This document shows, piece after piece, positions 48,479-59,960 of a DNA stretch of 64,000 bases. The stretch spans positions 16,796,512 to 16,860,511 of the forward strand of contig CM068313.1 of assembly GCA_034766995.1 (NCBI GenBank), given 5' to 3'. The notes under the pieces were generated by a model. The model searched no databases and was not told the origin of the DNA. It was given only the letters and a program-made list of their open reading frames with translations. How positions within the stretch are numbered: the first letter of the stretch is position 1; every line of letters starts with the position of its first letter. The translations under genes and the position numbers were made by a program. Origin of the DNA: Acanthacorydalis orientalis (Eukaryota; Arthropoda; Insecta; Megaloptera; Corydalidae).

Positions 48479-48985
48479 TTACAGTATATACTTGAAGATA
48501 CGCTGAATGTTTACATTTTACAAAAACGAACGAATAGGTGTCAAAACTTTAAAGATATAGAAAATGTTTGTCGATGATGAAATCTGTAAATCAAAATTTG
48601 ACAAGTTATGTAAATGTGTTTCGTTAAACATGTAGCTTTACTTTGAGAAATACACGATACAATTACACATGTACATCAAATGTTCGATTCATATTCTATT
48701 TATTTGTTTTCATTCTGTTTATATAAGGACGCAATTGAAAATTATAATATATATTAGCTTTTGATAAGCGATAGGAATATTTTTAAATAATATACATTTT
48801 TTTAATATAAACACAATATTATTTCAGAGTTGAAAGTGTCTTCAGTATTATGTATGTAATATGTACGGTTTTGAATTTTGAAATTAAATTTGAAAACAAT
48901 GTCAGCGTAACAACATCATTCTTTCTGAATATTTCATAAGTTGACACAATCGCCTGAAGATGATATGGAAAATCTCGGTTGTTTC

Positions 48986-49264
48986 TTACAAAAATGGACA
49001 CAAATCCATGCAGGTCGGTATGGCCCTAGGGCCAGATACGACTCTGAGAATTTTGAAGGTACGCACAAGGTGACGCTGCTGTAGGTAGAAAGGGCAGAGA
49101 AGCATACAGGCCGTAGCTATTCCTACCGCCAAATCGGGGTCTCGCTGTACCAGGAACAGAGTTTCACGGTCGACATCAGAAATATTGAAACGTTCACCCC
49201 GTTTCCGATAAAGCGAATCCACCGGATTCCGATTACGGCAATATATCCTGAGATATGTATTCAA
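48986..49264 (-). CDS. possible isolated exon, product not recognised
   Basis: A 92-codon opening on the minus strand, coinciding with a sharply bounded G+C-richer block. The peptide is of mixed composition and not low-complexity: NRNPVDSLYRKRGERFN near residue 11, DVDRETLFLVQRDPDLAVGI at about 30-49, then a hydrophobic-Cys stretch (ATACMLLCPFYLQ) and VVSGPRAIPTCMDLC at the end. It has five Cys and no repeats. On this strand CATATCTCAG precedes the block and TTTTTGTAAGA closes it. These could be a splice acceptor and donor, in which case the TAA is intronic and the ATG at 49264 is not the start. No family is recognised. Plus-strand frames are also partly open, which weakens the case. It could be an exon of a gene with giant introns, a TE remnant, or chance. 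Confidence 0.35.
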   Translation of the reverse strand: MNTYLRIYCRNRNPVDSLYRKRGERFNISDVDRETLFLVQRDPDLAVGIATACMLLCPFYLQQRHLVRTFKILRVVSGPRAIPTCMDLCPFL

Positions 49265-49605
49265 GACGTAATACGTTCTGAGCGAAAGATGATCTTGTAT
49301 CTACTAGCTTCAAATATTTACTATCTTTATCTTTCATTCTTTTCATATACACATTATTCTTTGAAGTGGAGTTAGATTGAAAGTCGAATATGATTGAAAT
49401 AATAATTTTCGTTTCGTGTGTACACATGTATATAAATACACATATATCCACCATTTCCTTATTTTCTAGATTGCTTGAAAATTACGAACAAAGATTGAAA
49501 TATGGGAAATTATTCTTTATAACTCTAGTAGATTTTTATTCTATATATTATTCAGTTCAAACGACATTTAAACATATATTCACTTTTCCCCATATATTTG
49601 TAATA

Positions 49606-49704
<99 letters not shown>

Positions 49705-51480
49705 CCATGCTATTATTAAATAATTAAATTTAATATAAGATTTTTGATGAAAATTAGATCAAAACAAATTTTCAATATCAAAAACTATTTAATTCTAAAA
49801 TTATAGATATAAGATTATATTTTGTTACTAAAAATATACATATTTCTAATCTGCCATAAGGTATTTATACTTTAGTAGTGAATAAAAAAAGATATAGAAT
49901 TAGTTTAAAATCATGACCAGTAAAATAAACTGAACATTTGCTTTAATTTCCATTTTTTCATGAATTCATTTTTTTTAGGTAATAAATTGAAATACAATTT
50001 TGGAACGTATACAATTTTATAAATCAAAAATATTTCTTCTGAATTTAAATTAGGGAATAAAAGATTCATTAAAGATTTGATATTGTAATTAATTAAATAT
50101 TAATAAAATGCAATGCTTAAGAGTTACCACATGCTAATGACAGGTGTTTATAAAAGTCAGTTGATGGTATGAATAAAAAATACATGAAAAAGTATTTGCA
50201 TTAAATTATTATCACATTAACCACACCTTTACGCATATCCTTTTTCATATCCCTACTGAAAAGTATTATAAAACAGTGACAATATCATTATATACTAAAA
50301 ATTTACATAAGCACGCATATGCACCCCTTAATGTACGAAGAATAAAAAGAAACAATTAACGTAATTTAATAGCTTTATAATTGCAGTAATTTCGAGTAAA
50401 ACACGAAATGAAAGGAGGTGTGAAGACTTATCTACCCTTACAACCACCACCACTTGCAAGTTAATGTCTTGAAATAATATTATGTAAAAAACCTATTGTT
50501 TAGTCTAGGAAACTTTTTTTAATTCATATAATATTAAAGCAGTACGCTTTTTTATTCGAATTAACTTCATAAAGAAGTCGAGAGTATTTAATAATTTTGA
50601 TAAATAATCATTTCACGTTTTCCATACCTCCAAGGTTGCTCGTCGGACATTTTTATGCAGCGTCACGTTTAAATGTGATATTATTATTGCATGTGACTGG
50701 AATGTATTTGAATATACATTCAGTCGGTAGTCAATCTTAAACTCATTAGATATTCATTATAGGAATATTTATAAAATTTATGGTAATAATTACATGTGTG
50801 TATAATTCAAAATATTTATTTATTAGAAGATAGTAAAAGTGGTAGTCGATTGGAAATAAATCATTTTAGGAAAATAAGACTGATCAGTTGCAGTTTTTTT
50901 TTGTAACAGATGTATGTTATTTCATACATTCAGAATGTTTTTAATTTTGTATACAACAGAAAAATGTGTTTTTTTTACTAATACCGTATCGTACATGTGC
51001 TCGCGGATAAATCATTCAATAATATTAAACATATTATTGAACTGCAACAACTTTACCTCGATTATATCAGTACACATTCACAAAATTGTACCGTTCTGTT
51101 AAAACTGCTATTACAAACTACGAACAATTAGAATTTAATGAGAACAAACTGAAAGCTATTAAATAGTTAATTTGCACATCATAATTGTAGTCTACACATT
51201 GAAGGGAGTGATCAGTACATTATCAGGTGTTTACTCGTTACGAATTAGGTAACCGTTAATTAATAATAATGTACGCTGTAATTATGAGTAGCGGAAATAA
51301 ACAAACAATGCCGAATCAACTAATAAATACGTATATGTTAAAACTGACGTTCGTATGTCAAAATATTTTCGAAGTAAATATATTTTCTACATGACAGTGA
51401 TGAAATACTCCTCATAAATAAAACAGATGCATTATTTTTGTGTAGGGTGGTGAAATTAAAGTGATGTGCGTTTTAAAATA
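49265..51480. other. AT-rich spacer with one 100-base TA array
   Basis: No supported gene. The array is at 49602-49702, and the 109-codon plus opening 49390-49719 is mostly its translation. A mixed patch at 50400-50460 contains an ACCACCACC run. Confidence 0.55.
49602..49702. repeat. 101-base (AT)n array
   Basis: AT dinucleotides with one ACAT interruption near 49622. Confidence 0.97.
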
Positions 51481-51590
51481 GAGCGGAGCAGCTGGTGTAG
51501 TGGATAAGAACGATTGCACTGTAATGCTGACGAATTCTCAACACTTTAATAAAGATCTAACTCAGTTAGATCAAGTGCCTTTTTTTGGAG
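51481..51590 (+). ncRNA. tRNA-related SINE-like segment
   Basis: GCTGGTGTAGTGGATAAGAA (about 51491-51510) resembles an RNA polymerase III A box of the tRNA-Arg type (TRGYNNARNGG followed by ATAAG). A degenerate B-box candidate, GACGAATTCTC, lies about 30 bases downstream, against GGTTCGANTCC. A perfect palindrome GATCTAACT-C-AGTTAGATC follows at 51554-51572, and a T7 run near 51580 could end transcription. It does not fold as an intact tRNA. A SINE head or tRNA pseudogene is the best reading, from one copy only. Confidence 0.4.
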
Positions 51591-51676
51591 ATCTTCATTT
51601 CGAAATGTAAATAAAAACAACGCGGAACTGCTACAACTTATATTTCCATATGCTAACATAGTATGCATACATATAT

Positions 51677-51739
<63 letters not shown>
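51677..51739. repeat. compound (CA)n(TA)n
   Basis: CA units to about 51694, then TA. Confidence 0.96.
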
Positions 51740-51744
<5 letters not shown>

Positions 51745-52265
51745 TCAAACTAATTAATTAATAAATTAAAAAGAAATTACTGTATGATTAATAGATATAC
51801 AAAGAAGAAACATTTACTTATATATGAACTTGTTGCATTTGTCTTGCATCTGTTATGATTAATCTAATACTAAAGCACATATTTCACAAAGTACGACGTT
51901 TATTAACGTATATTTATCTTTTAAGTATTATGAATTAGTTATAAATAAATTTGAAACGAAAATAAAAAATAGAAACAAAAACTTTTATTCATGGGTGTCG
52001 ATTCATTACTAATATAATTCTCTTTATATAATTTTATCTGAGATTCCCAGTTATTTGATTTAAAAAATTATTATTCTATTTTTTAATACACCGTTTTGTA
52101 CTATGCAAGTAAAAAAATATATAATTAATGTCAGGACCTTTAAATACTATTTATTTATTATAACTGAAATAATCAATTTTCAACACAATTATATAAAAAA
52201 AATAAAAAAATATATCCAACAACCTATTTTTCATTATTTATAAAACCTATGATATTTTTAATTAA

Positions 52266-52269
<4 letters not shown>

Positions 52270-52326
<57 letters not shown>
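52270..52326. repeat. (AT)n array
   Basis: Perfect AT dinucleotides, 57 bases. Confidence 0.97.
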
Positions 52327-52331
<5 letters not shown>

Positions 52332-52551
52332 CGAACCCATGGTTTTTAATTAACTGAAAACCAAAATGTATCGACAGAAAATTGAAAACCGTAAAAATAT
52401 TCAGTTGTATTTGCTAAAATGTGGTGATGTGTTAATTATAAATTGTCCCTATCCCATTATTAAATTGAATTTATTTATTTTATTTGTATCTAGATTGATT
52501 TGTCGATTGAAAATATTTCATCTGTAAACCGACCCAATCCAACAATGAATA

Positions 52552-53432
52552 CAGGTGTTCCAACAAAATGTATATACATTTTAACAGTCCATAAACCTCT
52601 TACTTTTCTTCATTTTTTAGATAAAAGTAATTTAAAATAATGACTGATCTTAGACTAAACTTCGAGAAAGGGAAATTTGTTGTGAAGTGCTACTGGAAGT
52701 GTGAGAACGTAATTGAAGTGCAATGACAGTTTAGAAAGCGGCATTTAAATTAAACGGCTCAATTAATCACCACAATTGCAGCTACTGGGCATTTGAGAAT
52801 TCGTATATTACAGAGGAACATCATGTTAATTTAATAGGAGTAACAGTGTAGTGCGGATTGTCAGCAAGGGGTTTAATTGGACCATTCTTTTTTGATAGCA
52901 ATGTGACTGGTGCCGTTTACTTGAACCTGATGCAGAAATTTGTCGTACCACGCATTCGTGAGGTATTTGGTGATGAGGAGGATTTTTATTTTCAACAAGG
53001 TGGTGCACTTCCTCACTACCATCGCAATGTGTGGATCTACCTTGATGAAAATTTGCCAAATAGATGAATTAGACATAGAGGTAGCGCTGATATCCCTCGC
53101 GCTCACCAGACCTCACGCCAATGGACTTTTCTTTATCGGGACTCGTCAAAGACAACATTTATAGCACAAAACCGACAACAGTTGTTGTATTGAAAGCAAC
53201 CATTGTAAGAAAATCCGCCTAAATACCAAACCATTCGTTCTGTTTGCGATTCCATTGGTCCACGTTATCAGCAGTGTCTGGACCAAAACGGTCATCAATT
53301 TGAGCACTTGCGATAACTAAAAAAAATCTATGTCTGCCTTCTTCAATTTGGAGTTTTAAACTTAGTTATACCTTAATAAATATTAAATTTAAACTCATTT
53401 AAAATAGTATACATTTTTTTTTGGGACGCCTG
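52552..53432 (+). mobile_element. IS630/Tc1/mariner-superfamily element, complete ends, dead gene
   Basis: TA at 52550-52551 and 53433-53434 bounds an 881-bp element. The left end, CAGGTGTTCCAACAAAATGT then ATA, pairs with the right end, which reads inward CAGGCGTCCCAAAAAAAAAT then GTATA. The terminal repeats are short, about 25 bases and imperfect. The transposase remnant sits on the plus strand. Elements of this type carry a DUF4817-like helix-turn-helix and a DDE_3-like catalytic domain. A full copy would need roughly 1.1-1.3 kb, so about a third of the gene is gone. Confidence 0.88.
52640..53325 (+). pseudogene. DDE transposase with DUF4817-type N-terminus, degenerate
   Basis: ATG at 52640 opens MTDLRLNFEKGKFVVKCYWK and ENVIEVQ. 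A CGA-to-TGA stop follows, then QFRKRHL: the N-terminal helix-turn-helix of this family. A large deletion removes the rest of the DNA-binding part and the first catalytic Asp. The frame resumes at [23 protein letters not shown] is now TAG just before CGLSARG. Then comes the best-kept segment (52858-53067): [19 protein letters not shown] and [16 protein letters not shown]. The family has Gln-Asp-Gly-Ala there, so the second catalytic Asp is Gly. After another Trp-to-stop and a frameshift, SPDLTPMDF retains the third acidic motif. Clearly inactive; family assignment is confident from these motifs. Confidence 0.88.
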
Positions 53433-53434
53433 TA

Positions 53435-54156
53435 TGTTAAGTACAAAACTGCTTACAGAGTTATATTACATGCTTTCATAAAAAATATTAAATTCTATAA
53501 TTGTTCTATATTATTTTTAAATAGGCTTAATGGACGTTACTTTTAACTATTTTTTACAGAAATTAATTTTTTCAATTCAATAAATTAATTAATAGTCTAA
53601 CTGTTACAATTAACGTGATAATTACATTTCATACATGTGCTTATAATTTACACATGACCCATTTGATTAATAAATGAATGACAGAATATATTGATGAACT
53701 AATTGAAAAGTATACATTCTATTAAACAAATATTTATTCGTATTTGAATTTGTTGCATTTATATTGCATATGCACGATCGATCCATTATTCACGCATATA
53801 TTTAATAGATTTTAATGTTTACTGAGTTCTTTTTCTGACTGTATTATATCGTCAGATTTATTTTAATTTAACAAAATAAATAGTACATATTACATTGAAA
53901 TTACATCCGCAAACAAATGCAATTATATCTTGCATGATTATTTTTCTAATAATGTACATATAGAGCAACATTTTTTGTTAGTTTATTTTTGAAATGCTGA
54001 AATATTTTATTTAGAAATTTTATAACAGGGAATTTGCGCCATCTTTTCAAAAGGTTTTATTTTTGTAATTGATGTTTTACAAGACAAAAATGTTTATAAA
54101 AATCTGAGAATTTCGAACAGATCAGCTTTTAAATTACAGAAATTACAACTTTATAT
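53435..54156. other. AT-rich spacer
   Basis: No gene. GAATTTGTTGCATTTATATTGCAT at about 53745 is similar to a 40-base stretch near 51825; too short to call a repeat family. Confidence 0.5.
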
Positions 54157-54160
54157 TTAA

Positions 54161-54795
54161 CTCTTTGGCGTTGGGAAGGGGGAAAAAGTGGTTAAAATTT
54201 TTAACAAATATCTTTCGATTAAGTTGAAATTCTTTTCTTTTCAAAAAATTTTTTGCAAATTTGTCGGTTACAAGAAAAAAGATTAACCATTAGAAATTTC
54301 ACACCTACGTGATATATCATGGAAAATCGTTGATAATATTCGGGAAACATAAATATCTTGTTTGGAAATATATAATTGGAAACGGAAAAATTGAATTACA
54401 ATTGAAAATTTGCAGAAACAACATTACTGCTGAGTGTGAAAAATTTTAAAACATCATGTGTGCACAAAACAGTTTCACATCTGTCATATCATGTAACTGA
54501 ATGTAGAGTTTTTTGAAATTTTTTTATATGCTTTCTTCCAATGATGTTTTTTTTTAAAAAAATATCATTTAACCCAATTCTCAACTTGAACATTTTTATA
54601 GGGTTTCAAATAAATGATTTTTCTAAGTTTTGGACTATATTTTTTTTTTTTTAATAATAAAGATTTATTGATTTAGTCTCATAAGAAAGAGATTAGTTAC
54701 ATTTAAATATATCATCCAAAAGATACCGCTCTGAGACCTTAATTTCTTTGGAAAACATCAATGGATTCCTAGATCCATGCCCCGGTTTCAAAGGG
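54161..54795. mobile_element. possible second piggyBac-like element (TTAA-flanked)
   Basis: TTAA at 54157-54160 is followed by CTCTTTGGCGTTGGG. On the right, TTAA at 54796-54799 reads inward CCCTTTGAAACCGGGG. The first seven bases agree at six positions and the G triplet aligns, giving about 10 of 16. The interior (635 bp) has no ORF and contains long A/T runs. The end sequence resembles, loosely, that of the element at 37442-37899 (CCCTTTGACA). TTAA is common in AT-rich DNA, so this is a weaker case. Confidence 0.45.
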
Positions 54796-55129
54796 TTAAA
54801 TAATACATATATTTCGATTAATATTAGCCTTAAATTTATTTGAAAAAACTTGCTTTAAATTACATATCTTGAACAGAAAAATTATTCTTCATTTTAATCT
54901 AACATGATAACGATCATAAAATGTGCATATATAATTTTTCAAGTGTAGTAAGTGAACATTGAGGTTCATTTACTCTATAAAAACACACATTCAAGTATCA
55001 ACATTTTCTCAATTAAAACAACGGACGAATTCTGTGACGAAGAAGTTCATTAATTTCTACATTATTCAACTGCTTTTTTTAGATAGAACAAAGAGTAAAA
55101 TATAAATGTAACTCAACATATTAATAATT

Positions 55130-55132
<3 letters not shown>

Positions 55133-55169
<37 letters not shown>
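55133..55169. repeat. (AT)n array
   Basis: Perfect AT dinucleotides. Confidence 0.96.
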
Positions 55170-55173
<4 letters not shown>

Positions 55174-55601
55174 TAACTAAAAAAACACGTCAGTATGAAA
55201 CGTACTTTCTGTAGACTCAGTGATTCATTTGATATAATTAATATCAATTAAAGAGCAAGCGATGTAGCTATGTGCAACTATAGAAAGAGTTAATTGTGAT
55301 TTGTCGATGCTTGACCTGTTCTCATTAATCAGAGCGCTGTGCGCATAACTTGTATCATGTCAACTGCAGGTCCGTGCACACTTGTCCAGGATATATCAAA
55401 TGCAATGGGTGTTGTATTTCAAAAAAAAAAAACAGATTCAAGTGTCAAAACACGTTGAAATAATAAAATCATAGTACAATGATGTTATAGAATATGTTTT
55501 GTCAGACTTTTTATACGTGTCTCTATTTAGTGTCGGATTTGACTGTAATACGATATTTATGTATAATTAAAAGTCATTTTATGCTATTAGAAATGTATCA
55601 A

Positions 55602-55669
<68 letters not shown>
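55602..55669. repeat. compound (CA)n(TA)n
   Basis: CA to about 55628, then TA. Confidence 0.96.
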
Positions 55670-55675
<6 letters not shown>

Positions 55676-57444
55676 CATATTTGAAGCAAATCTACATAAA
55701 ATAAATTTCCTTGAAAATTTCTTGTTATGACTATTTTTGTCAAGATGCAATCATGAAATTTTGTTGATTATTTCGAATAATAACTATTTTTAATAATTAT
55801 TCCTGGCGAATTAATTGAGTAGTATATCTACTATGATTAGTTTTGGCTCAAAGTTATCTTGAACTATAAACTCTTAAGTTTAGTAACAAACTACCAGATG
55901 ATTTAAAAAACGAAAATAATAGTAGAAAATAAATACTTAAATGAGTCACTAGGACTAGGAAATAAACATGACGATGATATGCATAAACGGAATCATAGGT
56001 ACAAAAACAGACACTGTAAATCAGGATAAATATTTTTTTTCTTATAACGCTATCGTATTGAAATAAAAGTATTGACCCATCAGTACATAGCAGCGCATCT
56101 TGACAATTATGGATTTGTAAATAAATTGTCTATGAATAAAAACCCCAACTATCATAATAATATGTTTAATCAGAATCTCCAATTATTAAACGTTGTCCAC
56201 TTTAATACATTGTTCTGATGATCCTCGTCTTTTTGTATCATCTGATGTTTGCTGTTCTCTATTGTTATGCTACCTTTAGTAGGATTTTTGAGAATGATTC
56301 TAATATAGTAAATCTTCTGATATAATAAACCAGTTTTTAAGGTTTCCTTATCAATATTTTGCTTCAGTGGTTTGTAAAAAAGTTGAACCACTTTAAACAT
56401 TCCTATTACGTACGATGGATAACTGATGTGATTTTTTCATTAACAATCTTCTTCGAAGATTAAAAATGGATTATTAATAGCAGTGTGGAATTATTAATTT
56501 GTAATAACAAGAAATTAGTCCATTATTACGATAGTTTTCTTTTAGTAATCGTTACATGCGTTGATAGATGGCAACTCCTATGTTGTCTGGAGAATAATAA
56601 AAAGGAAGAAAGATAAGAACATTCACTAAAAATTTCAGCAAAATTTGTTTTTTTTCTGAAGTTTTTTTCTTACTTCAGCATGATAACGTTTGTTTTAATT
56701 TAATAATTAAAAATCATATCCATATAACATGACATTAAAACACTATTTTTTTAAAAAATAATTTTACAGAATATACACCGTATTAAGGAATTATATAAAG
56801 AAATCGTTCTTTTTTTAATTTGGTACTAATGACTACACCTCAAATATTTTTCTCTAAAAACTATCATTAGTTTGTAAAGACTTCAATTTTATTACAATAA
56901 CTTTATAAGAGGTATTTAATGATTTCATTATAAAAGAACAATTAATATTTTGAAAATTAATTTCCAACTATGTAAACACTTAAAACACTTTTATATTATT
57001 TTTGAAATATATTACACATTCTATACTTTACTCATAACTTTACAAGTACCATTATCATTTTCATATAATTGAGATGGTTGTTTTTCAACAATTTGAATAA
57101 TATAACTTTAATTATTAATATATTAGTTAGAAATGTTATTATGGGTTTTATTTAACTTATATAACCGTGAGAACGCACCACACAAAATTATTTTGATGAT
57201 TTGTAGAGTGGATGAACTAATAACATAAATGTTGTTTTAATAATTTTCGATAAAACAATTCAAACTACTGTAGAGTTTATCCAGAAAACTATCGTAAACA
57301 TTATTTGATTTAATAAGTAGTGCTTTTATGGTTTATATAACACATGAAATAAGTTTTTTAAATATATTTAAATGATTTAGTAAAATATATATAAATGGTT
57401 ATTTTTAACTGGTATAATTTTAATGTTAATTTCTGTAAAATTAA

Positions 57445-57449
<5 letters not shown>

Positions 57450-57503
<54 letters not shown>
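57450..57503. repeat. (AT)n array
   Basis: Perfect AT dinucleotides. Confidence 0.97.
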
Positions 57504-57504
<1 letters not shown>

Positions 57505-58525
57505 TTATTATTAATTAGACAGAAAATTTAGAATGAAATATTTTTGCTATCTGCTTACAGAAACTGTCTATTTGAGTATTTTTTCGAGATATTTACCTAT
57601 TTCACTTGATTTTTTAATCAAATTTCTTTTTTAATTTGTATCTGTTTATGTTCCTGTTTTTGGGTTATATGGTGGATGTATATGTATATGTTTGTGTAAA
57701 TACATACGCATACGCACGCACGCAGACATATATTTCAAATTTAACATGACAATGACATTTCAGATTTTCTGTTTATATACAACAGTGAACATTAATCCCC
57801 TAAGTATTCATGACGTCAGATACATTATATGTATCCCTGTATATCTATTACATGTTATGTAGTTAAAGTTGAGATGAATAGCTTTTAGATGTAGTACATT
57901 TATATGCATTTCTCTGTGTGCATTACCCTTCTTATTTGATTTATAGTAAGTTGTACGTAACAGTTTTATGATAAGGGTTGAATTAAATACAGTTTGAGTT
58001 ACACATAATGTGATTAGAGAATATTCAATATAAGACTTTAACACTATATATATATAAACTATACAAACATTTGTACCTATACTTATATATTATTATTATT
58101 CGTTGACACCTACGGGTACAGTCAACTAGATATAACTGGGCCTGTATGAATACATAAGATTAAAATATTTATTCATTCATTTTTTTACAACTAAATATCC
58201 GAAACAATATCAGCTGTATTAAAATAAATAAACAATCAAAGCTAAAAGAATATTGCATTAATTATGTGAGAAAGTCCTACCGTTCTTTGCACATGAATTT
58301 ATCCAGTGGGTATAGTAATGAATTCTAGAAAACGGCAAACAATTATATGGAAAAATAAAGCATAAGTAAAACTGAAGGGTAGTTTTTATTTTAGACAATA
58401 ACATTTTCTTTAAAAAAGGATCAGCAATCGCTATTTTTTTGTTGACGAATTATTTTTTATTCGACTTCTTGTTACAAAAAGCTACGTTCCATAAACACAT
58501 TTCAAAATATAATATTTGACTGAAA

Positions 58526-58705
58526 AGGAGAAAATAGAAAGAAAAAAATGTTTATTGGTTTTTACGACACAATATATTTAAATATACAAAATACCTAAGA
58601 ACGAAACTTCTTGAAACATATGAGCTGAGAAAGTAAACATTTCTCGTCACCATAGACTTTGCCCTGCAGACAAAGTGATGAGAATGAGTTTTTTTTGTAT
58701 AAAAA
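58526..58705 (-). mobile_element. Helitron-like repeat, degraded copy
   Basis: On the minus strand: ACTCATTCTCATCACTTTGT at the 5' side, the TCTGCAGG-centred hairpin region, CTCATATGTTTCAAG, TTCGTTCTTAGGTATTTTGT, AATATATTGTG and TTTCTATTTTCTCC. It matches the other copies in order. The palindrome-CTAG terminus is absent, so this copy is 3'-truncated or diverged. Confidence 0.8.
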
Positions 58706-59380
58706 AAATAATAAAAATAAATAAATATTTTACATTTGACTTATACATCTTGCAGATAGAAGTGTAACAGGTGATTGATAATTATTTTTAACAAAGAACT
58801 TGTTTACAGAAAATAAGTGTAAAACAATTTAGAAGATTAGGGATTCGATCAAGATAGTACTTTTATATTAAAAAATACTAGTATTAAGCCAATTTAACGC
58901 CGAATATGTCACGAATTCTTCTTCCAATAACAAAACCATTCTTGTCAATATGGTCGGCTAGAATAGAACTGAATCAACTAAATCTAATAATCTATCATAT
59001 TTAATTTTTATTATGAATCACATTGTATTACATGTACTGATAATTAAAATAACTCGCACTTCAAGAAACAGCAATTTTATCATCGTTTATTAAACTTTTT
59101 ACACTATTATATATGGATTACGTTCCAAAATATATAAAGAATAATACTTGTCTTTATTAAACATTTTGTTTGATAATATAAATAAAACTTTTGCCCCATA
59201 ATATGAACTATGATAAATTCAAGAGCAGGTTTATTAAAGATGAGTAATTTTATTTTAAATGAAAACTGATAGCTGGCATTTTTTCAACTGAAACAACGAC
59301 GACATAGAAAAAAGTGAAGTGTTTTTTGATAAGATATTTTATTAATATTAGTTATTTAGAAGTTGAATAGTATGATGCTT

Positions 59381-59442
<62 letters not shown>

Positions 59443-59519
59443 TAAATGTGTATTTAACAAATGCGTTCGTTTTATTAAACATGTGCGTTCAGACATATAT
59501 AAAAGGAATTGTTTTGAAT
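58706..59519. other. AT-rich spacer with one microsatellite
   Basis: No gene. Confidence 0.6.
59383..59446. repeat. compound (CA)n(TA)n
   Basis: CACACA, one CATA unit, TA to about 59437, then CATATATAAATG. Confidence 0.95.
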
Positions 59520-59960
59520 TTAATATGGTTTTATGAGCGCGCATCACGTATGTGTGTACCCGAGGGACAAATTTAGAGGTGAGATGAGTAAAACGACAAT
59601 GTCAATGGAGAAAACAGTGGAGGATCGAGAGGTTCATTCTTGACATACTTGCATGGCTGTTTGGTAAAATGAGGCACGAGTAGAGAGCGTGACCAGCGGG
59701 TTGCTGATGGTTGTGATGGTGCAACTGACCTAAGTAATACGCCACGGGTCAAGAGGTGATCTGACGAATCTAAAACAACCCACATATTTCCCTTGATATA
59801 GAGGTGTGTTGCTGCAGAATACGTAGAGACTGGACAAACACTTCCGTCAGTAGCCGCGTGCGTTATGTTTGATGAGGGCCAAGTGAGGGAGATGTGGTCA
59901 CTGGACGTTCCACCGAACTTTGGCGGTTGCTTTATGACGGCAGGTTATAACGAAATCGTG
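59520..59960. other. large G+C-enriched block, candidate conserved element
   Basis: About 440 bases of complex sequence, including GAGCGCGCATCACG, GAGCGTGACCAGCGGG, GTCAGTAGCCGCGTGCG and CCACCGAACTTTGGCGG. A 70-codon minus opening (59573-59785), Ser/Leu-rich, is not recognised. The block has sharp edges against AT DNA. It may be a regulatory element, an exon, or a decayed transposon interior. Confidence 0.4.

Larger units (their letters stand above)
46510..48984. other. AT-rich spacer with four TA arrays
   Basis: No supported gene. Arrays at 46608, 47127, 48176 and 48409. A more complex patch at 47930-48130 has GCAGCAACAGCGTCGTAACC and ACGCAAGACCATCGG but no ORF. Confidence 0.55.
51591..52549. 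other. AT-rich spacer with two microsatellites
   Basis: No gene. Arrays at 51677 and 52270. Confidence 0.6.
54800..58525. other. AT-rich spacer with three dinucleotide arrays
   Basis: No supported gene. Arrays at 55133, 55602 and 57450. A complex patch at 55250-55410 (AGAGCGCTGTGCGCATAAC, AGGTCCGTGCACACTTGTCC) has no ORF. The 76-codon minus opening 56170-56400 is not low-complexity (KGSITIENSKHQMIQKDEDH) but is not recognised; it might be an old TE fragment. The imperfect pair GTTGAC...GTCAAC is near 58103-58124. Confidence 0.5.

Noticed and set aside
49390..49719. 109-codon plus-strand ORF
   Set aside because: Its second half is the TA array at 49602-49702, and its first half has no recognisable motif.
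51760..53830. Similarity between about 51815-51860 and 53730-53775 (TTGTTGCATTT..TTGCAT)
   Set aside because: About 40 AT-rich bases at moderate identity; not enough to claim a repeat family by eye.
56170..56400. 76-codon minus-strand ORF as a gene
   Set aside because: Not low-complexity, but no start context, no splice signals and no recognised motif; left inside the spacer description.
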